Program-made: the position numbers and the translations under genes | The notes under the pieces: generated by a model | Seen by the model: the letters and a program-made list of their open reading frames with translations, nothing else | Database searches by the model: none | Told to the model about the DNA's origin: nothing | Origin: an uncultured Collinsella sp. | Lineage (GTDB): Bacteria > Actinomycetota > Coriobacteriia > Coriobacteriales > Coriobacteriaceae | DNA length: 64,000 bases | Reading direction: 5' to 3' | Assembly: GCA_958443265.1 (NCBI GenBank) | Contig: CAUCKA010000008.1 | Location: forward strand, 22,068 to 86,067 | Shown here: one piece after another, positions 52,932-62,046 of the stretch | How the letters are laid out: each line of letters begins with the position of its first letter | Position numbering within the stretch: position 1 is the stretch's first letter

Positions 52932-54635
52932 TTAGCGAGCTGCGGACTCGAGCAGTGCCTTGACCTCGGCAGCGGTGTTGCAGGCGAGCGCCTTCTCGGC
53001 GAGCTCGTCGCACTCGGCCTTGGTCCACTGGCTGATGGTCTTGCGGGCGCGCAGGATGGACGGAGCGCTCATCGAGAACTCCTCCAGGCCCCAGCTGATC
53101 AGCAGCGGCTCGAGCAACGGATCGGCAGCGGCCTCGCCGCACATACCGACCATGATGCCGGCCTTCACGCCGCTCTCGATGATGTTCTTGAGCGAGCGGA
53201 GCACGGCGGGATAGTAAACCTGGTACAGGTTGGAGATGGTGTCGTTGCCACGGTCGGCGCACATGGTGTAGCCGATCAGGTCGTTGGTGCCGATGGAGAA
53301 GAAGTCGGCGACCTCGGCCAGGCGGTCAGCGAGCAGCGAGGCTGCAGGCGTCTCGACCATGATGCCGACCTCGATGTTCTCGTTGAACTTGCGACCCTCT
53401 TCGGTCAGCTCGGTCTTGCACTGCTCGACGAGCTCCTTGACAGCCAAGACTTCCTCGACGCAGGTGACGAGCGGGATCATAATCTTGACGTCACCGAAGG
53501 CGCTGGCGCGCAGCAGGGCGCGGAGCTGGACCTTGTACTGGTCGGGGTTGGCCAGGCAGTAACGCACGGCGCGGAAGCCCATGAAGGGGTTCTCTTCCTT
53601 GACCATGTGCAGGTACGGAATCTCCTTGTCGCCACCCACATCGAGCGTGCGGATGATGACCGGAGCGCCCTTGAGCGCGCTGGCGACCTTACGGTAGGCG
53701 TTGAACTGCTCCTCCTCGGAAGGAAGCTCAGCAGAGTCCATGAACAGGAACTCGGAACGGAACAGGCCGATAGCCTCGGCGTCGTGATCGAGCGCGTTGG
53801 GCACGTCATCGGGGTTGCCGATGTTGCAGGCAATGATCTTCTTGATGCCGTCGGCAGTCACGGACGGCTTGCCGCGGAAGGCCTCGAGAGCCGCCTTCTC
53901 GGCAGCGAAAGCCTCGGCCTTGGCAGTGTAAGCGGCGAGCGTCTCCTCATCGGGATCGGCCTCGACGATACCCTTGCCACCGTCGACGACAACGGTCATG
54001 CCGTTGCGCAGTGCGGTGCAGCTGTTGGAAACCGAAAGGACAGCAGGGATCTCGAGGGCGCGCGCAATGATTGCGGAGTGCGACGTGCGGCCACCAGTCT
54101 CGGTGACGATACCGGCAACGTGCGCCTTATCGATCGTGGCGGTCATGGACGGCGTGAGGTCGTGCACGACAACGACGGTGTTCTCGGGCAGGACGGAAAG
54201 GTCGACGACCTCCTTGCCCAGCAGCTCGGCCAGAATACCGGTGCGGATGTCGGCGATGTCGGCCGCGCGCAGACGGAACATCTCATCGTCCATGGACAGG
54301 AACATGTTCTCGAACATGGTCGAGGTGTCCATGAGCGCCTGCTCGGCGCAGGTGCCGCCGTCAATGGCGGCGTTGATGGCGTCGGTCATGCCCGGATCCT
54401 GAGCCAGGACAATGTGTCCGCTCATGATCTCGGCCTCGGCCTCGCCCACCGTCTCCTTCATGTGATCGGCCTGAGCCTGGGTCTTCTCGCAGAAGACCGA
54501 AAGCGCGGTCTGATAGCGCTCCTTCTCTGCTGCCGAATCAGCAACCTCGTGCGGCTCAAACGTCAAGTCGGGATCGACGGCGACCATGACGGTGCCGATA
54601 CCGATGCCCTCGGAAGCGTTGACTCCCTGATACAT
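52932..54635 (-). CDS. ptsI: Phosphoenolpyruvate–protein phosphotransferase (PTS enzyme I)
   Basis: 567 aa. ATG 54635 (MYQGVNASEGIGIG) is 7 nt from GAGAGAGG; the ATG two codons earlier touches the site. The phosphohistidine region is TETGGRTSHSAIIARAL (active His). The C-terminal TIM-barrel has PLVTCVEEVLAVKELVEQC and the GMCGEAAADP cysteine motif. It passes phosphate from PEP to HPr, encoded 133 nt upstream, and so energises the sugar PTS here and elsewhere in the genome. Confidence 0.96.
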   Translation of the reverse strand: MYQGVNASEGIGIGTVMVAVDPDLTFEPHEVADSAAEKERYQTALSVFCEKTQAQADHMKETVGEAEAEIMSGHIVLAQDPGMTDAINAAIDGGTCAEQALMDTSTMFENMFLSMDDEMFRLRAADIADIRTGILAELLGKEVVDLSVLPENTVVVVHDLTPSMTATIDKAHVAGIVTETGGRTSHSAIIARALEIPAVLSVSNSCTALRNGMTVVVDGGKGIVEADPDEETLAAYTAKAEAFAAEKAALEAFRGKPSVTADGIKKIIACNIGNPDDVPNALDHDAEAIGLFRSEFLFMDSAELPSEEEQFNAYRKVASALKGAPVIIRTLDVGGDKEIPYLHMVKEENPFMGFRAVRYCLANPDQYKVQLRALLRASAFGDVKIMIPLVTCVEEVLAVKELVEQCKTELTEEGRKFNENIEVGIMVETPAASLLADRLAEVADFFSIGTNDLIGYTMCADRGNDTISNLYQVYYPAVLRSLKNIIESGVKAGIMVGMCGEAAADPLLEPLLISWGLEEFSMSAPSILRARKTISQWTKAECDELAEKALACNTAAEVKALLESAAR

Positions 54636-54768
54636 TCCCATTCCTCTCTCCGTGTCATGTGATAAAGCGTTTTGCCATATCCATGACAAAAGAGCGCAGC
54701 TACCTTAAGACAGGTCACTGCGCCCCCAAATATGAACTTAGTTGTTCAACATGCGACCCGTTTGAGTT

Positions 54769-55032
54769 CTACTCGCCAAGACCGCTCTTGATGAGCTCGA
54801 TGGCAGCAGCCAGAGCCTCGGCCTCGTCGGCGCCGTCGCACTTGACCTCGACCTCGGTGCCGCAGGGGATACCAGCAGCCATGAGGGCCATCGGGGACTT
54901 GCCGTTGACCTCCTTCTCGGGGGTGACGACCGTCACGTCACAGGCGTACTTGCCCATGGTGGAGGCGAACAGACCAGCCGGACGCATGTGCAGACCCTGA
55001 GGATTAACGAGGGTAGCCTTCTCAGAAACCAT
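54769..55032 (-). CDS. ptsH: Phosphocarrier protein HPr
   Basis: 87 aa from ATG 55032, AAAGGAG upstream. NPQGLHMRPAGLFAS contains the phosphorylated His. KEVNGKSPMALMAAG matches the region of the regulatory Ser46, so HPr kinase control is possible. It relays phosphate from enzyme I to the EIIA domain of the fructose transporter. Between it and ptsI (54636–54768) there is a weak GCGCAG/CTGCGC hairpin but no strong terminator. Confidence 0.95.
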   Translation of the reverse strand: MVSEKATLVNPQGLHMRPAGLFASTMGKYACDVTVVTPEKEVNGKSPMALMAAGIPCGTEVEVKCDGADEAEALAAAIELIKSGLGE

Positions 55033-55171
55033 AGTTGACTCCTTTTTTGTGTTTAACCCCTGTCATGCATGTGGCAGGAGTCAGATTCACGACGTTGTTT
55101 ATATTAACTCACATCAAACGGTTTTTCATTGTGTTTCGCACGAATTGTTGGACAGATGTCGTTCGCTGTCC

Positions 55172-55300
55172 GCTCGCCTGCCGGGCGGGGCGGTTAAGTT
55201 TGCTGCTCTACAGTCCTGCGCAAGACGGAAAGCACATTAAGTGCTTTCCTTTGCGTGCGGAACTCGCGACAAACTTAACCGCCCCGCCCGGCAGGCGAGC
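55172..55300 (+). repeat. Structured intergenic element, copy B (31-bp arms, conserved core)
   Basis: Arms 55172–55202 and 55270–55300 are perfectly complementary over 31 bp and differ completely from the arms of copy A. The 67-nt core (55203–55269) begins CTGCTCTACAGTCCTG, carries hairpin GGAAAGCAC/GTGCTTTCC with loop ATTAA, and ends GTGCGGAACTCGCGA. It matches the − strand core of 16883–16951. It lies in the 507-base gap 55033–55539 upstream of ptsH. The remainder of that gap holds the EIIBCA terminator and two degenerate copies of a GTGCCGG-containing sequence (about 55416–55463). Confidence 0.8.
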
Positions 55301-55465
55301 TGCGGGAACATGCTTCCGTCCAAGAAATATCGTGCAAAAGGAATTCTGGCTGAATGATTGTTCGCGTGGGTGATTCAGTCGATGAGGGCTATTTATGCCC
55401 TGTTGGGGACTAAGGAGTGTCCCGGGGTGCCGGCAGGAAAGGAACATCCCTGAGTGCCGGGTGGT

Positions 55466-55504
55466 ATGAAAAAAGGCGAGGACCCGTAGGGAGTCCTCGC
55501 CTTT
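55466..55504 (-). terminator. Terminator after the fructose PTS transporter gene
   Basis: On the − strand AAAGGCGAGGAC pairs with GTCCTCGCCTTT (55493–55504 with 55072-type arm at 55472–55483), 9-nt loop, followed by TTTTTTCATACC. The stop codon is at 55540. Confidence 0.92.
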
Positions 55505-55539
55505 GTTACAGGGGGCGATGTTATTCGCGTACTGCGGAA

Positions 55540-57543
55540 TTAGACCAGGCGGGCGTTGATCGTCTTGGCGATCTCGGCGGCGTCGGTGGAACCCTTGACG
55601 GTGGCACGGAAGTCCTCGTCCATGAGCGCCTCGGCGACCTTGGACAGGATTTTGAGGTGCGTAGTGCCGGCCTGGGCACCGGGGATGAGCAGGGCGATAG
55701 CCACGTTGACGGGAGCGCCGTCCATGGTGTCCCAACCGGTCACGCCGGACTCGTCCTTGACGACGATGACGGCAGCCTCGGTAATGGCGTCGGACTTGGC
55801 ATGCGGGATGGCGAAGCCCTCCATCATGCCCGTGGTGCCCTCGGCCTCGCGGGCCAGGAAGGCGTTCATGACGGCGTCGGCGTCGCTGGCGATACCGGCC
55901 TTGACGGCCTGGTTGGAAACGAAGCTCAGAGCCTCGTCACGAGAAGCGAAGTCCTCGGCGACAAAGACATTCTCGACCTTCACGAAGTCGGCAGCCTCGG
56001 CCTTGGGAGCCTCGACGGCAGCGGCCTTGGGGGCCTCAACGGGCTTGGCTGCAGGAGCGGCCTTCTGATTCTTCTCGAAGTCATACTTCTTGAAGGCCAC
56101 GAACAGGATGCCACCGACAACAGCGCCGATGAGGATCGCGAGGACCCACAGCGGACCGTTCTCGACAACGGGCAGGACCAGGAAGCCACCGTGAGGCGCC
56201 GGATCGTGAACGTTGAACATGATGGTCAGGATCGAAGCGATAGAGGAACCGAGCATCATGATGGGCATGACCGGCCAGATGTTCTTGGTCATGAACGGAA
56301 TGGCGCCCTCGGTGATGTGGGTGCAACCAAGGATGAGGTTGACGACACCGGCGTCGTGATCCTCCTGGCTGAAGTACTTCTTGCCGACAACGACGGCAAA
56401 GGTGGTGATCAGCGGCGGAACGATGCAGGCAGCGGAGACGGCAGCCATGAAGTTGGTGCCGAAGTTGTAGGTATCGGTGCCAACGCCAGCAGCCAGCGCC
56501 TCGGTGAGCATAGCGGTACCGGTGACGTAAGCAGCCTTGTTGACCGGGCCACCCATGTCAAAGGCACACATGCAGCCGATGGCAAGACCCAGGACAACGG
56601 CGCCAGAGGCGGACAGGCCCTTGAGGAAGTCCATCATGGCAGTGTTGATGGCAGCCATGGGGCCGGAGATGCCGAGCATGACCAGACCGACGATGGCGGT
56701 CGAGAACAGCGGGTACAGGAAGATAGCCTTGAGGCCGTCCAGGTTCTTGGGCAGACCGGCAAAGACCTTCTCGAGCAGCAGGATGACATAGCCAGCGAGG
56801 AAGCCGCCGACAATGCCGCCCAGGAAGCCGAAGCCCACGCCGGCGCCACCGGCGTCGATCATGCCGGTCTCGGCGTTAACAGGCAGGCCCTGAATGGCGA
56901 TCATACCGGCAACAAAACCAGGGACGAGCGCCGGGCGCTTACCGATGGACTCGGCGATGTAGGCGGAAAGTACCGGAACCATGAGGTTCATGGCGATGCC
57001 GCCGATGATCTTGAGCATCGCAGCAAAGCTGTTGTAGTCAGACGCCGTCGAATCGAAGGACGTAATGCCCCACAGGAACGAGACGGCGGTCAGGACACCA
57101 CCGGCAACGACGAAGACCAGCATATGGCTGACGCCGTTCATAAGGTGCTTGTAGATGACATGACCGATGGACTCCTTCTCCTCGGCCTCGTCCTCGACAT
57201 CGGCAGCGGCTGCAACCGTGTTGTCGCCCTTGGCGGCGAGCGCGCGGTCAATCAGCTTACCGGCGGCCTCAACGGACAGGGCCTTGGAAACACCAACGGA
57301 AACCATGGGCTTGCCGGCGAAACGCTCAGCCTGGACATCCTTATCGGCTGCGACGACGACGGCCTTGGCACCGGTGATCTCGCTCTTGGTGAGCTCGTTC
57401 TCGACACCGACCTGGCCATGGGTCTCGACCTTAATGGTCAGACCTCGCTCGGCAGCTGCCTTCTCCAGTGCCTCCTTCGCCATGAAGGTGTGCGCAATGC
57501 CGGTCGGGCAACCGGTGGCGGCGATGATGTCAAACTTAGCCAT
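55540..57543 (-). CDS. Fructose-type PTS transporter, fused EIIB–EIIC–EIIA
   Basis: 667 aa from ATG 57543 (MAKFDIIAATGCPTGIAHTF) after AAAGGAGGGACAC. EIIB about 1–105 with the phosphocysteine in ATGCPTGIAHTFMA. An acidic linker follows. EIIC about 150–500 has about nine hydrophobic helices (GVSHMLVFVVAGGVLTAV, CMCAFDMGGPVNKAAYVTG). An Ala/Pro/Lys-rich linker leads to EIIA about 525–667 with the phosphohistidine in EGFAIPHAKSDAI. It imports and phosphorylates fructose (or a related hexose) to the 1-phosphate used by the nearby PfkB kinases. It is divergent from the RpiR regulator gene. Confidence 0.92.
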   Translation of the reverse strand: MAKFDIIAATGCPTGIAHTFMAKEALEKAAAERGLTIKVETHGQVGVENELTKSEITGAKAVVVAADKDVQAERFAGKPMVSVGVSKALSVEAAGKLIDRALAAKGDNTVAAAADVEDEAEEKESIGHVIYKHLMNGVSHMLVFVVAGGVLTAVSFLWGITSFDSTASDYNSFAAMLKIIGGIAMNLMVPVLSAYIAESIGKRPALVPGFVAGMIAIQGLPVNAETGMIDAGGAGVGFGFLGGIVGGFLAGYVILLLEKVFAGLPKNLDGLKAIFLYPLFSTAIVGLVMLGISGPMAAINTAMMDFLKGLSASGAVVLGLAIGCMCAFDMGGPVNKAAYVTGTAMLTEALAAGVGTDTYNFGTNFMAAVSAACIVPPLITTFAVVVGKKYFSQEDHDAGVVNLILGCTHITEGAIPFMTKNIWPVMPIMMLGSSIASILTIMFNVHDPAPHGGFLVLPVVENGPLWVLAILIGAVVGGILFVAFKKYDFEKNQKAAPAAKPVEAPKAAAVEAPKAEAADFVKVENVFVAEDFASRDEALSFVSNQAVKAGIASDADAVMNAFLAREAEGTTGMMEGFAIPHAKSDAITEAAVIVVKDESGVTGWDTMDGAPVNVAIALLIPGAQAGTTHLKILSKVAEALMDEDFRATVKGSTDAAEIAKTINARLV

Positions 57544-57670
57544 GTGTCCCTCCTTTTTAAGTTTTGCGCCCGCAGGCGCTCCCCTACACGCGCGTCCTTG
57601 CGCGCTTTTCCACAACTGAAAGATACCAACCTACCGTCCGCGTGAGAAGAGACAAGGCGCAATTCTCCGG

Positions 57671-57718
57671 TGAAAGGTTCTTTCATAACCGTAAACGGTA
57701 GGTGAAAGTTTACCATCA
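57671..57718. promoter_or_regulatory. Palindrome cluster in the PTS–rpiR divergent region (candidate operator)
   Basis: TGAAAGGTTCTTTCA (57671–57685) is a perfect 6-3-6 palindrome. ACCGTAAACGGT (57688–57699) is a 5-2-5 palindrome right after it. GGTGAAAG recurs at 57669 and 57701, with TTTACC following. The cluster lies between the PTS gene and the regulator start, where an RpiR dimer would be expected to bind. TATACT at 57763–57768 is a candidate −10 for the regulator. Confidence 0.55.
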
Positions 57719-57815
57719 ACACTTGAAACGGCAAGGTGTATCTTGTAATTGAAAATCCCCCTATACTATGACATTACAAAACGAGTCCGATTTTCATGCC
57801 AACCAGGAGCCATCC

Positions 57816-58673
57816 ATGACCGATAGTAGCAAGAGCGCACTTTCCCTCATTAGTACCCATCAGGGATACAGCGAGTCCGAGCAGCGTATTGTCGACTATA
57901 TATTGGAGCACCAGTCCGAGGCGCCACGCCTCACGGCGGCTCAGCTCTCGCGCGCCGCCGCCACGTCCGAGGCGACCGTTTCGCGCTTCTGCCGCAAGCT
58001 TGGCTTTGGCAGCTTCCGCAGCTTTCAGTTTTCGTTGGCGAGGGATTTGGAAAGCCAGCGCAACGAGGGCCTGACTGACGAAGTCTCGCTCGACAATATG
58101 GAGCAGAGCCTTAAGAACATCCTGGCTGCCAAGGTGAGCGAGCTTAATGCGACCATCGACGGGATCGACCACGATACGTTGGCGGCTGTTGTGCATGCCC
58201 TTAAGCATGCAGGGGTTATTGAGTTTGCGGCTGTGGGCAATACGAACGCGGTCGCGCTCGATGCGACGTTTAAGTTTTCGCAGCTGGGCCTGCGCTGCAT
58301 GGCGAGCACCATTAGCGAGACATCAATCGGCTTTGCGCTCACGTTGCGCCCGGGTGACGTCATCGTGCTCATCTCAAACTCCGGCAAGTCGCGCCGACTG
58401 AATCGCATGGCAAAAGCGGCTCGCGACTGCGGTGCCACCGTAGTCGTCATCAGCAGCGACAGCAAGTCTCCACTCGCGCGCCTGGCAGACTACACTTTTA
58501 ATACTGTCAACCACGAGGCGCTGCTGACGACGGGTGACTTTGCGTTCTCCAAGATCAGCGCCACGATGATCATCGAAGTTATCTACAACTTCCTGCTGCC
58601 CGAGATTGAAGACGCTCGCGAACATATCAGCTACTACGAGGAGCTCATCCAGCCGGACAAGGTCGTTGAGTAA
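57816..58673 (+). CDS. MurR/RpiR-family transcriptional regulator with SIS domain
   Basis: 285 aa from ATG 57816 (MTDSSKSALSLIST), AGGAG upstream. N-terminal HTH_6 domain LTAAQLSRAAATSEATVSRF with CRKLGFGSFRSFQF. C-terminal SIS sugar-phosphate-binding domain: VGNTNAVALDATFKFSQLG and VIVLISNSGKSRRLNRMAK. It is divergent from the fructose PTS gene and most likely controls it in response to a sugar phosphate such as fructose-1-phosphate. It ends at a bidirectional hairpin. Confidence 0.9.
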   Translation: MTDSSKSALSLISTHQGYSESEQRIVDYILEHQSEAPRLTAAQLSRAAATSEATVSRFCRKLGFGSFRSFQFSLARDLESQRNEGLTDEVSLDNMEQSLKNILAAKVSELNATIDGIDHDTLAAVVHALKHAGVIEFAAVGNTNAVALDATFKFSQLGLRCMASTISETSIGFALTLRPGDVIVLISNSGKSRRLNRMAKAARDCGATVVVISSDSKSPLARLADYTFNTVNHEALLTTGDFAFSKISATMIIEVIYNFLLPEIEDAREHISYYEELIQPDKVVE

Positions 58674-58681
58674 AACGCGTA

Positions 58682-58714
58682 GTGGGACAAAAATTTCAGT
58701 CTATTTTGTCCCAC
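58682..58714. terminator. Bidirectional terminator of the GTGGGACAAAA type
   Basis: GTGGGACAAAA (58682–58692) pairs with TTTTGTCCCAC (58704–58714). A/T-rich inner ends serve both convergent genes, the regulator on + and recN on −. Confidence 0.75.
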
Positions 58715-58732
58715 CAACACCGCTGATACGAC

Positions 58733-60361
58733 CTAGCCTCGAACTTCTTCGAGCATCTGCTTTGCGTGGGCCAAGCTTGCCTCGGACTGATCGCCGCTGA
58801 GCATGCGGGCGATCTCGGCGGTACGCGCTTCGCCGGTTACCTCGTCCAAATGCGTCTGGGGAACATCGCCCGGCTCCTTGCTGACTACGTAATGCTTGTC
58901 AGCCATGACCGCAACCTGCGCCAGGTGCGTTACGACGATGACCTGATGCGTGGCGGCAAGATCGGCCAGCACACCAGCAAGAGCACGAGCCGTAGAGCCG
59001 CCGACACCGGCATCGACCTCGTCAAATACCAGTGTATCGACGCCGTCAGCATTACCCAAGACCACCTTGCTCGCGAGCATAACGCGGCTGAGCTCGCCGC
59101 CCGACGCAATTCGGCGCAGGGGACGCGGCGTCAAGCCGGCACCGCTGCGATACAAAAGCTCGTAACTCGAAGGACCCGCCGGCGTCCACTCAGCGCGCGG
59201 AAGATCATGCGACTCCCAAACGAGCTCGGCACCGCCCATCTCCAAGCGTGCCATCTGACGACCGACCTCGTGGCAGAAGCGCGGGGCCGCCGTATTGCGA
59301 GCGCGCTTGAGTGCCTTGGCGGCAGCGAACAGCTCGCGCTCGGCGCTCCCGAGTGCCTCACGCGCCTTCTTGATCTGTTCATCGCCATCATCGACCAGGG
59401 ACAGCAGCTCTTGCGAGCGATCGCGCATGGCAAAAACATCGTCCATCGTGGGACCCCACTGACGCAACAGGCCCTTGAGGTCGGAATACCGCTCACGCAT
59501 GCGAGCGAGCTCGCGCGGGTTGAAGGCGACGCCATCGCGATAGGCACGAAGCTCGTTCGCGCTATCCTCAAGGGAGATGCAGGCATCCGAAAGCGCATCG
59601 GCAATGTCGCCCAGTTTGCGATCGACGGTAGCCATACGGGAAAGCTCTGCCACGGCGCTGTTCACGGCATCGAGCGCTCCACCTTCGGCGGCAAGCGATG
59701 CATGGGCATCGTTAGCTGTGGCAACCAGTACCTCGGCATGTTCGGAGCGCGGCAGCAGTTCCTCGAGTTCCTCATACTCGCCCGGCTTGGGGTCGACCTC
59801 GCCGATGCGCTCGAGGGCAAAGCGAGCCTCCTCGACACGGCTCCCCTGCGCGCGTGAGGCTTCCTCCACGCGACGGACCTCCTTGGCAGCCGCACGCGAC
59901 GCCTTGAAGCAGGCACGGTAACGGTCGAGCGCCTCGAGCGCAGAGCGACCAGCCCAGGCATCGACCATGGCAACATGATGCGCCGGATCGAGCAGGCGCT
60001 GATGCTCGTGCTGGCCACACAGATCCATCATCACGCCGACGCGCTCGGAAAGCTCGCGCACGCTGGCAATGCGACCATCAATCTTCACGCGGCTGCGGCC
60101 CTCGGCAGAAAGGCTGCGCTGGACCGTGAAGCCCTCCGTGTCGTGCGGGCCGTCAAACAGGCGTGCCTCGACGCTCGCCAGCGCCTCGCCCTCGCGCACC
60201 GTCGACGAATCCGCACGCTCGCCCAAAATAAGCTTGAGGGCCGAGAGCAGTGCGGTCTTGCCGGCGCCGGTCTCGCCGGTCAGGACAGTCAGGCCGGCAC
60301 TCGGCACCAGCGTCGCCTCGCGAATGAGTGCAATGTTAGAAACCTGCAGCTCATCGATCAT
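58733..60361 (-). CDS. recN: DNA repair protein RecN
   Basis: 542 aa from ATG 60361. SMC-like ATPase: Walker A VLTGETGAGKTALLSALKL at the N-terminus, coiled-coil middle with MDLCGQHEHQRLLDPAHH, and C-terminal signature IASGGELSRVMLASK, Walker B DTLVFDEVDAGVGG and VTHLAQVA. It acts in double-strand break repair, tethering DNA ends. It overlaps the nadK stop by 11 nt and is the last gene of the efp–recN series. Confidence 0.95.
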   Translation of the reverse strand: MIDELQVSNIALIREATLVPSAGLTVLTGETGAGKTALLSALKLILGERADSSTVREGEALASVEARLFDGPHDTEGFTVQRSLSAEGRSRVKIDGRIASVRELSERVGVMMDLCGQHEHQRLLDPAHHVAMVDAWAGRSALEALDRYRACFKASRAAAKEVRRVEEASRAQGSRVEEARFALERIGEVDPKPGEYEELEELLPRSEHAEVLVATANDAHASLAAEGGALDAVNSAVAELSRMATVDRKLGDIADALSDACISLEDSANELRAYRDGVAFNPRELARMRERYSDLKGLLRQWGPTMDDVFAMRDRSQELLSLVDDGDEQIKKAREALGSAERELFAAAKALKRARNTAAPRFCHEVGRQMARLEMGGAELVWESHDLPRAEWTPAGPSSYELLYRSGAGLTPRPLRRIASGGELSRVMLASKVVLGNADGVDTLVFDEVDAGVGGSTARALAGVLADLAATHQVIVVTHLAQVAVMADKHYVVSKEPGDVPQTHLDEVTGEARTAEIARMLSGDQSEASLAHAKQMLEEVRG

Positions 60362-61211
60362 GACGGACTCCGTAGAATACGCGGCTCACCGAGTTATAGA
60401 AGCTCTCGGGGCCGTAATCCAGCAGCAACACATCTCCGGGCCCGCGGCGCACCGCCACGCTCTCAACGGTGCCATCGCAGGTAATAAACTGTCCATCGAT
60501 AGCGATCGCCGGAACGCTCGGACGGTCATCAGACATAAAGATTTCGACGACATCACTCGGCGAAGTCAAGAAAGCACGGGCCTGAATGGTGTGCGGCGCA
60601 ATGGGTACGCAGACCATACCCGTATAGTCGGGGCTCACAATGGGGCCACCGGCACTCAGCGCGTAACCCGTAGAACCAGTTGCCGTGGACACGACCACGC
60701 CGTCGCCACGCAAGCAATCGATATGGTGGCCGGAAACCGTGATGTCAAACTCGACCATATCGGAAAGGGGGCCGCGCGTGAGCGCCATGTCGTTGAGAGC
60801 GAAGGTGCGCACGACGTCCTTCGTGCCATCGTCGCGCACGGACACGATATCCGCGGCGATGGTGGCGCGACGGCTCACGTGCAGCTCACCGGACAGGGCA
60901 TCACTCACAACCTGCAAAATGTCACGCTCCTCAGGGCTAGCGGCCGTCAAAAAGCCCAGGTGACCATAGGAAAGACCGAGGATAGGAATCTCGCGATGGT
61001 TGAGGATGCGGGCAGCGCGCAGCAGCGTGCCGTCGCCGCCGAGCGTAATGACCAGATCGGAGCCGTCAATATCAGGCGTGCTCTGAATCTTGGATCGCTG
61101 GTCGGCAGCCCAAGCGACCTCATAGCCCTGGCGCGTCAGCCAAAGCTCGAGCATCAGACCGCTCTCGACGGCCTCTTGCTTGTAGTAATTGGGAACCAGA
61201 AAGACCTTCAT
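60351..61211 (-). CDS. nadK: NAD kinase
   Basis: 286 aa from ATG 61211 (ATGA overlap with tlyA). Diagnostic motifs: VITLGGDGTLLRAARI (GGDG catalytic), ALNDMALTRGPLSD and the glycine-rich GVVVSTATGSTGYALSAGG. It phosphorylates NAD to NADP. The tlyA–nadK–recN order is common in Actinobacteria and Firmicutes. Confidence 0.96.
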   Translation of the reverse strand: MKVFLVPNYYKQEAVESGLMLELWLTRQGYEVAWAADQRSKIQSTPDIDGSDLVITLGGDGTLLRAARILNHREIPILGLSYGHLGFLTAASPEERDILQVVSDALSGELHVSRRATIAADIVSVRDDGTKDVVRTFALNDMALTRGPLSDMVEFDITVSGHHIDCLRGDGVVVSTATGSTGYALSAGGPIVSPDYTGMVCVPIAPHTIQARAFLTSPSDVVEIFMSDDRPSVPAIAIDGQFITCDGTVESVAVRRGPGDVLLLDYGPESFYNSVSRVFYGVRHDR

Positions 61212-62011
61212 AGCGTTGCAGCTTTCTCGCTCAAAACCGATACCTGGGATTGCAGCTCATCGTCGGTACGCTCCCCGGGGACAAACCTTGTGCCGTACAA
61301 GAAAAACTCAACGTTGCCCTTAGCGCCATGGATGGGCGACACGCACACGTCAAGCGGGAACAGGCCCTTGACGGCAAAAAGCTCAATCGCTGCCACGAGC
61401 GTATCGCGGCGGACGGCGGGGTCGGTCACGATACCGCCCTCGCCCACCAGCGCAGCCGGCGCCTCAAACTGGGGCTTTACGAGCGTGCAGAACGAACCCG
61501 AAGGCTTCAGGCACGCCAGCGCGGCGTCGATTATATTCGCGATGCTGGTAAACGAGACATCGCACACAGCCAGGTCGATGGCGCCGGCATAACCAAGCTC
61601 AGGCAGCTGCGTCACGTTTGTGCGCTCATGCAGCGTCACGCGATCGTCCTGACGCAACGACCAATCGAACTGTGCGCGACCCACGTCCACCGAGACAACG
61701 GTCGCAGCTCCGCGCTTGAGCAGGCAATCAGTAAAGCCGCCGGTAGAGCAGCCCACATCCAGACAGGCAAGGCCCGTCGGATTGATGCCAAACGCATCGA
61801 GCGCACCTTCGAGCTTAAGGCCGCCGCGGCCAACATAGGGAATGCGCCCCTTCACGTGCAGCGGCAGGCCCGGGGTCACCTTAAGGCCCGGCGAAGACAA
61901 GCGCTCGCCGCCACTCGAGACCAAGCCGGCCATAAGAGTGCGAAGGGCATCCGCGCGATCGGCGCAGATGCCCTGTGAAATCAGTTCGTCATCAAGACGC
62001 ACGCGTTTCAT
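61208..62011 (-). CDS. tlyA: TlyA-family rRNA 2'-O-methyltransferase
   Basis: 267 aa from ATG 62011 (MKRVRLDDELISQG); an ATG at 62020 and a TTG at 62023 are alternatives, and no strong ribosome site separates them. The N-terminal S4 RNA-binding domain spans about 1–65. The FtsJ-like SAM domain has CLDVGCSTGGFTDCLLKRGA and DLAVCDVSFTSI. TlyA methylates 16S and 23S rRNA 2'-hydroxyls and affects capreomycin sensitivity; haemolysin naming is historical. Confidence 0.92.
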   Translation of the reverse strand: MKRVRLDDELISQGICADRADALRTLMAGLVSSGGERLSSPGLKVTPGLPLHVKGRIPYVGRGGLKLEGALDAFGINPTGLACLDVGCSTGGFTDCLLKRGAATVVSVDVGRAQFDWSLRQDDRVTLHERTNVTQLPELGYAGAIDLAVCDVSFTSIANIIDAALACLKPSGSFCTLVKPQFEAPAALVGEGGIVTDPAVRRDTLVAAIELFAVKGLFPLDVCVSPIHGAKGNVEFFLYGTRFVPGERTDDELQSQVSVLSEKAATL

Positions 62012-62046
62012 GAATGCCATCAACCATTCGTATCCAGAGATGCGGC

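Noticed and set aside
52878..54662. 594-codon + strand open frame over ptsI
   Set aside because: Antisense shadow of enzyme I; no family resemblance.
55417..57645. 742-codon + strand open frame across the PTS transporter
   Set aside because: It is antisense to a complete EIIBCA protein with phosphorylation sites, runs through the terminator at 55.48 kb, and has a Gly/Asp-rich shadow composition.
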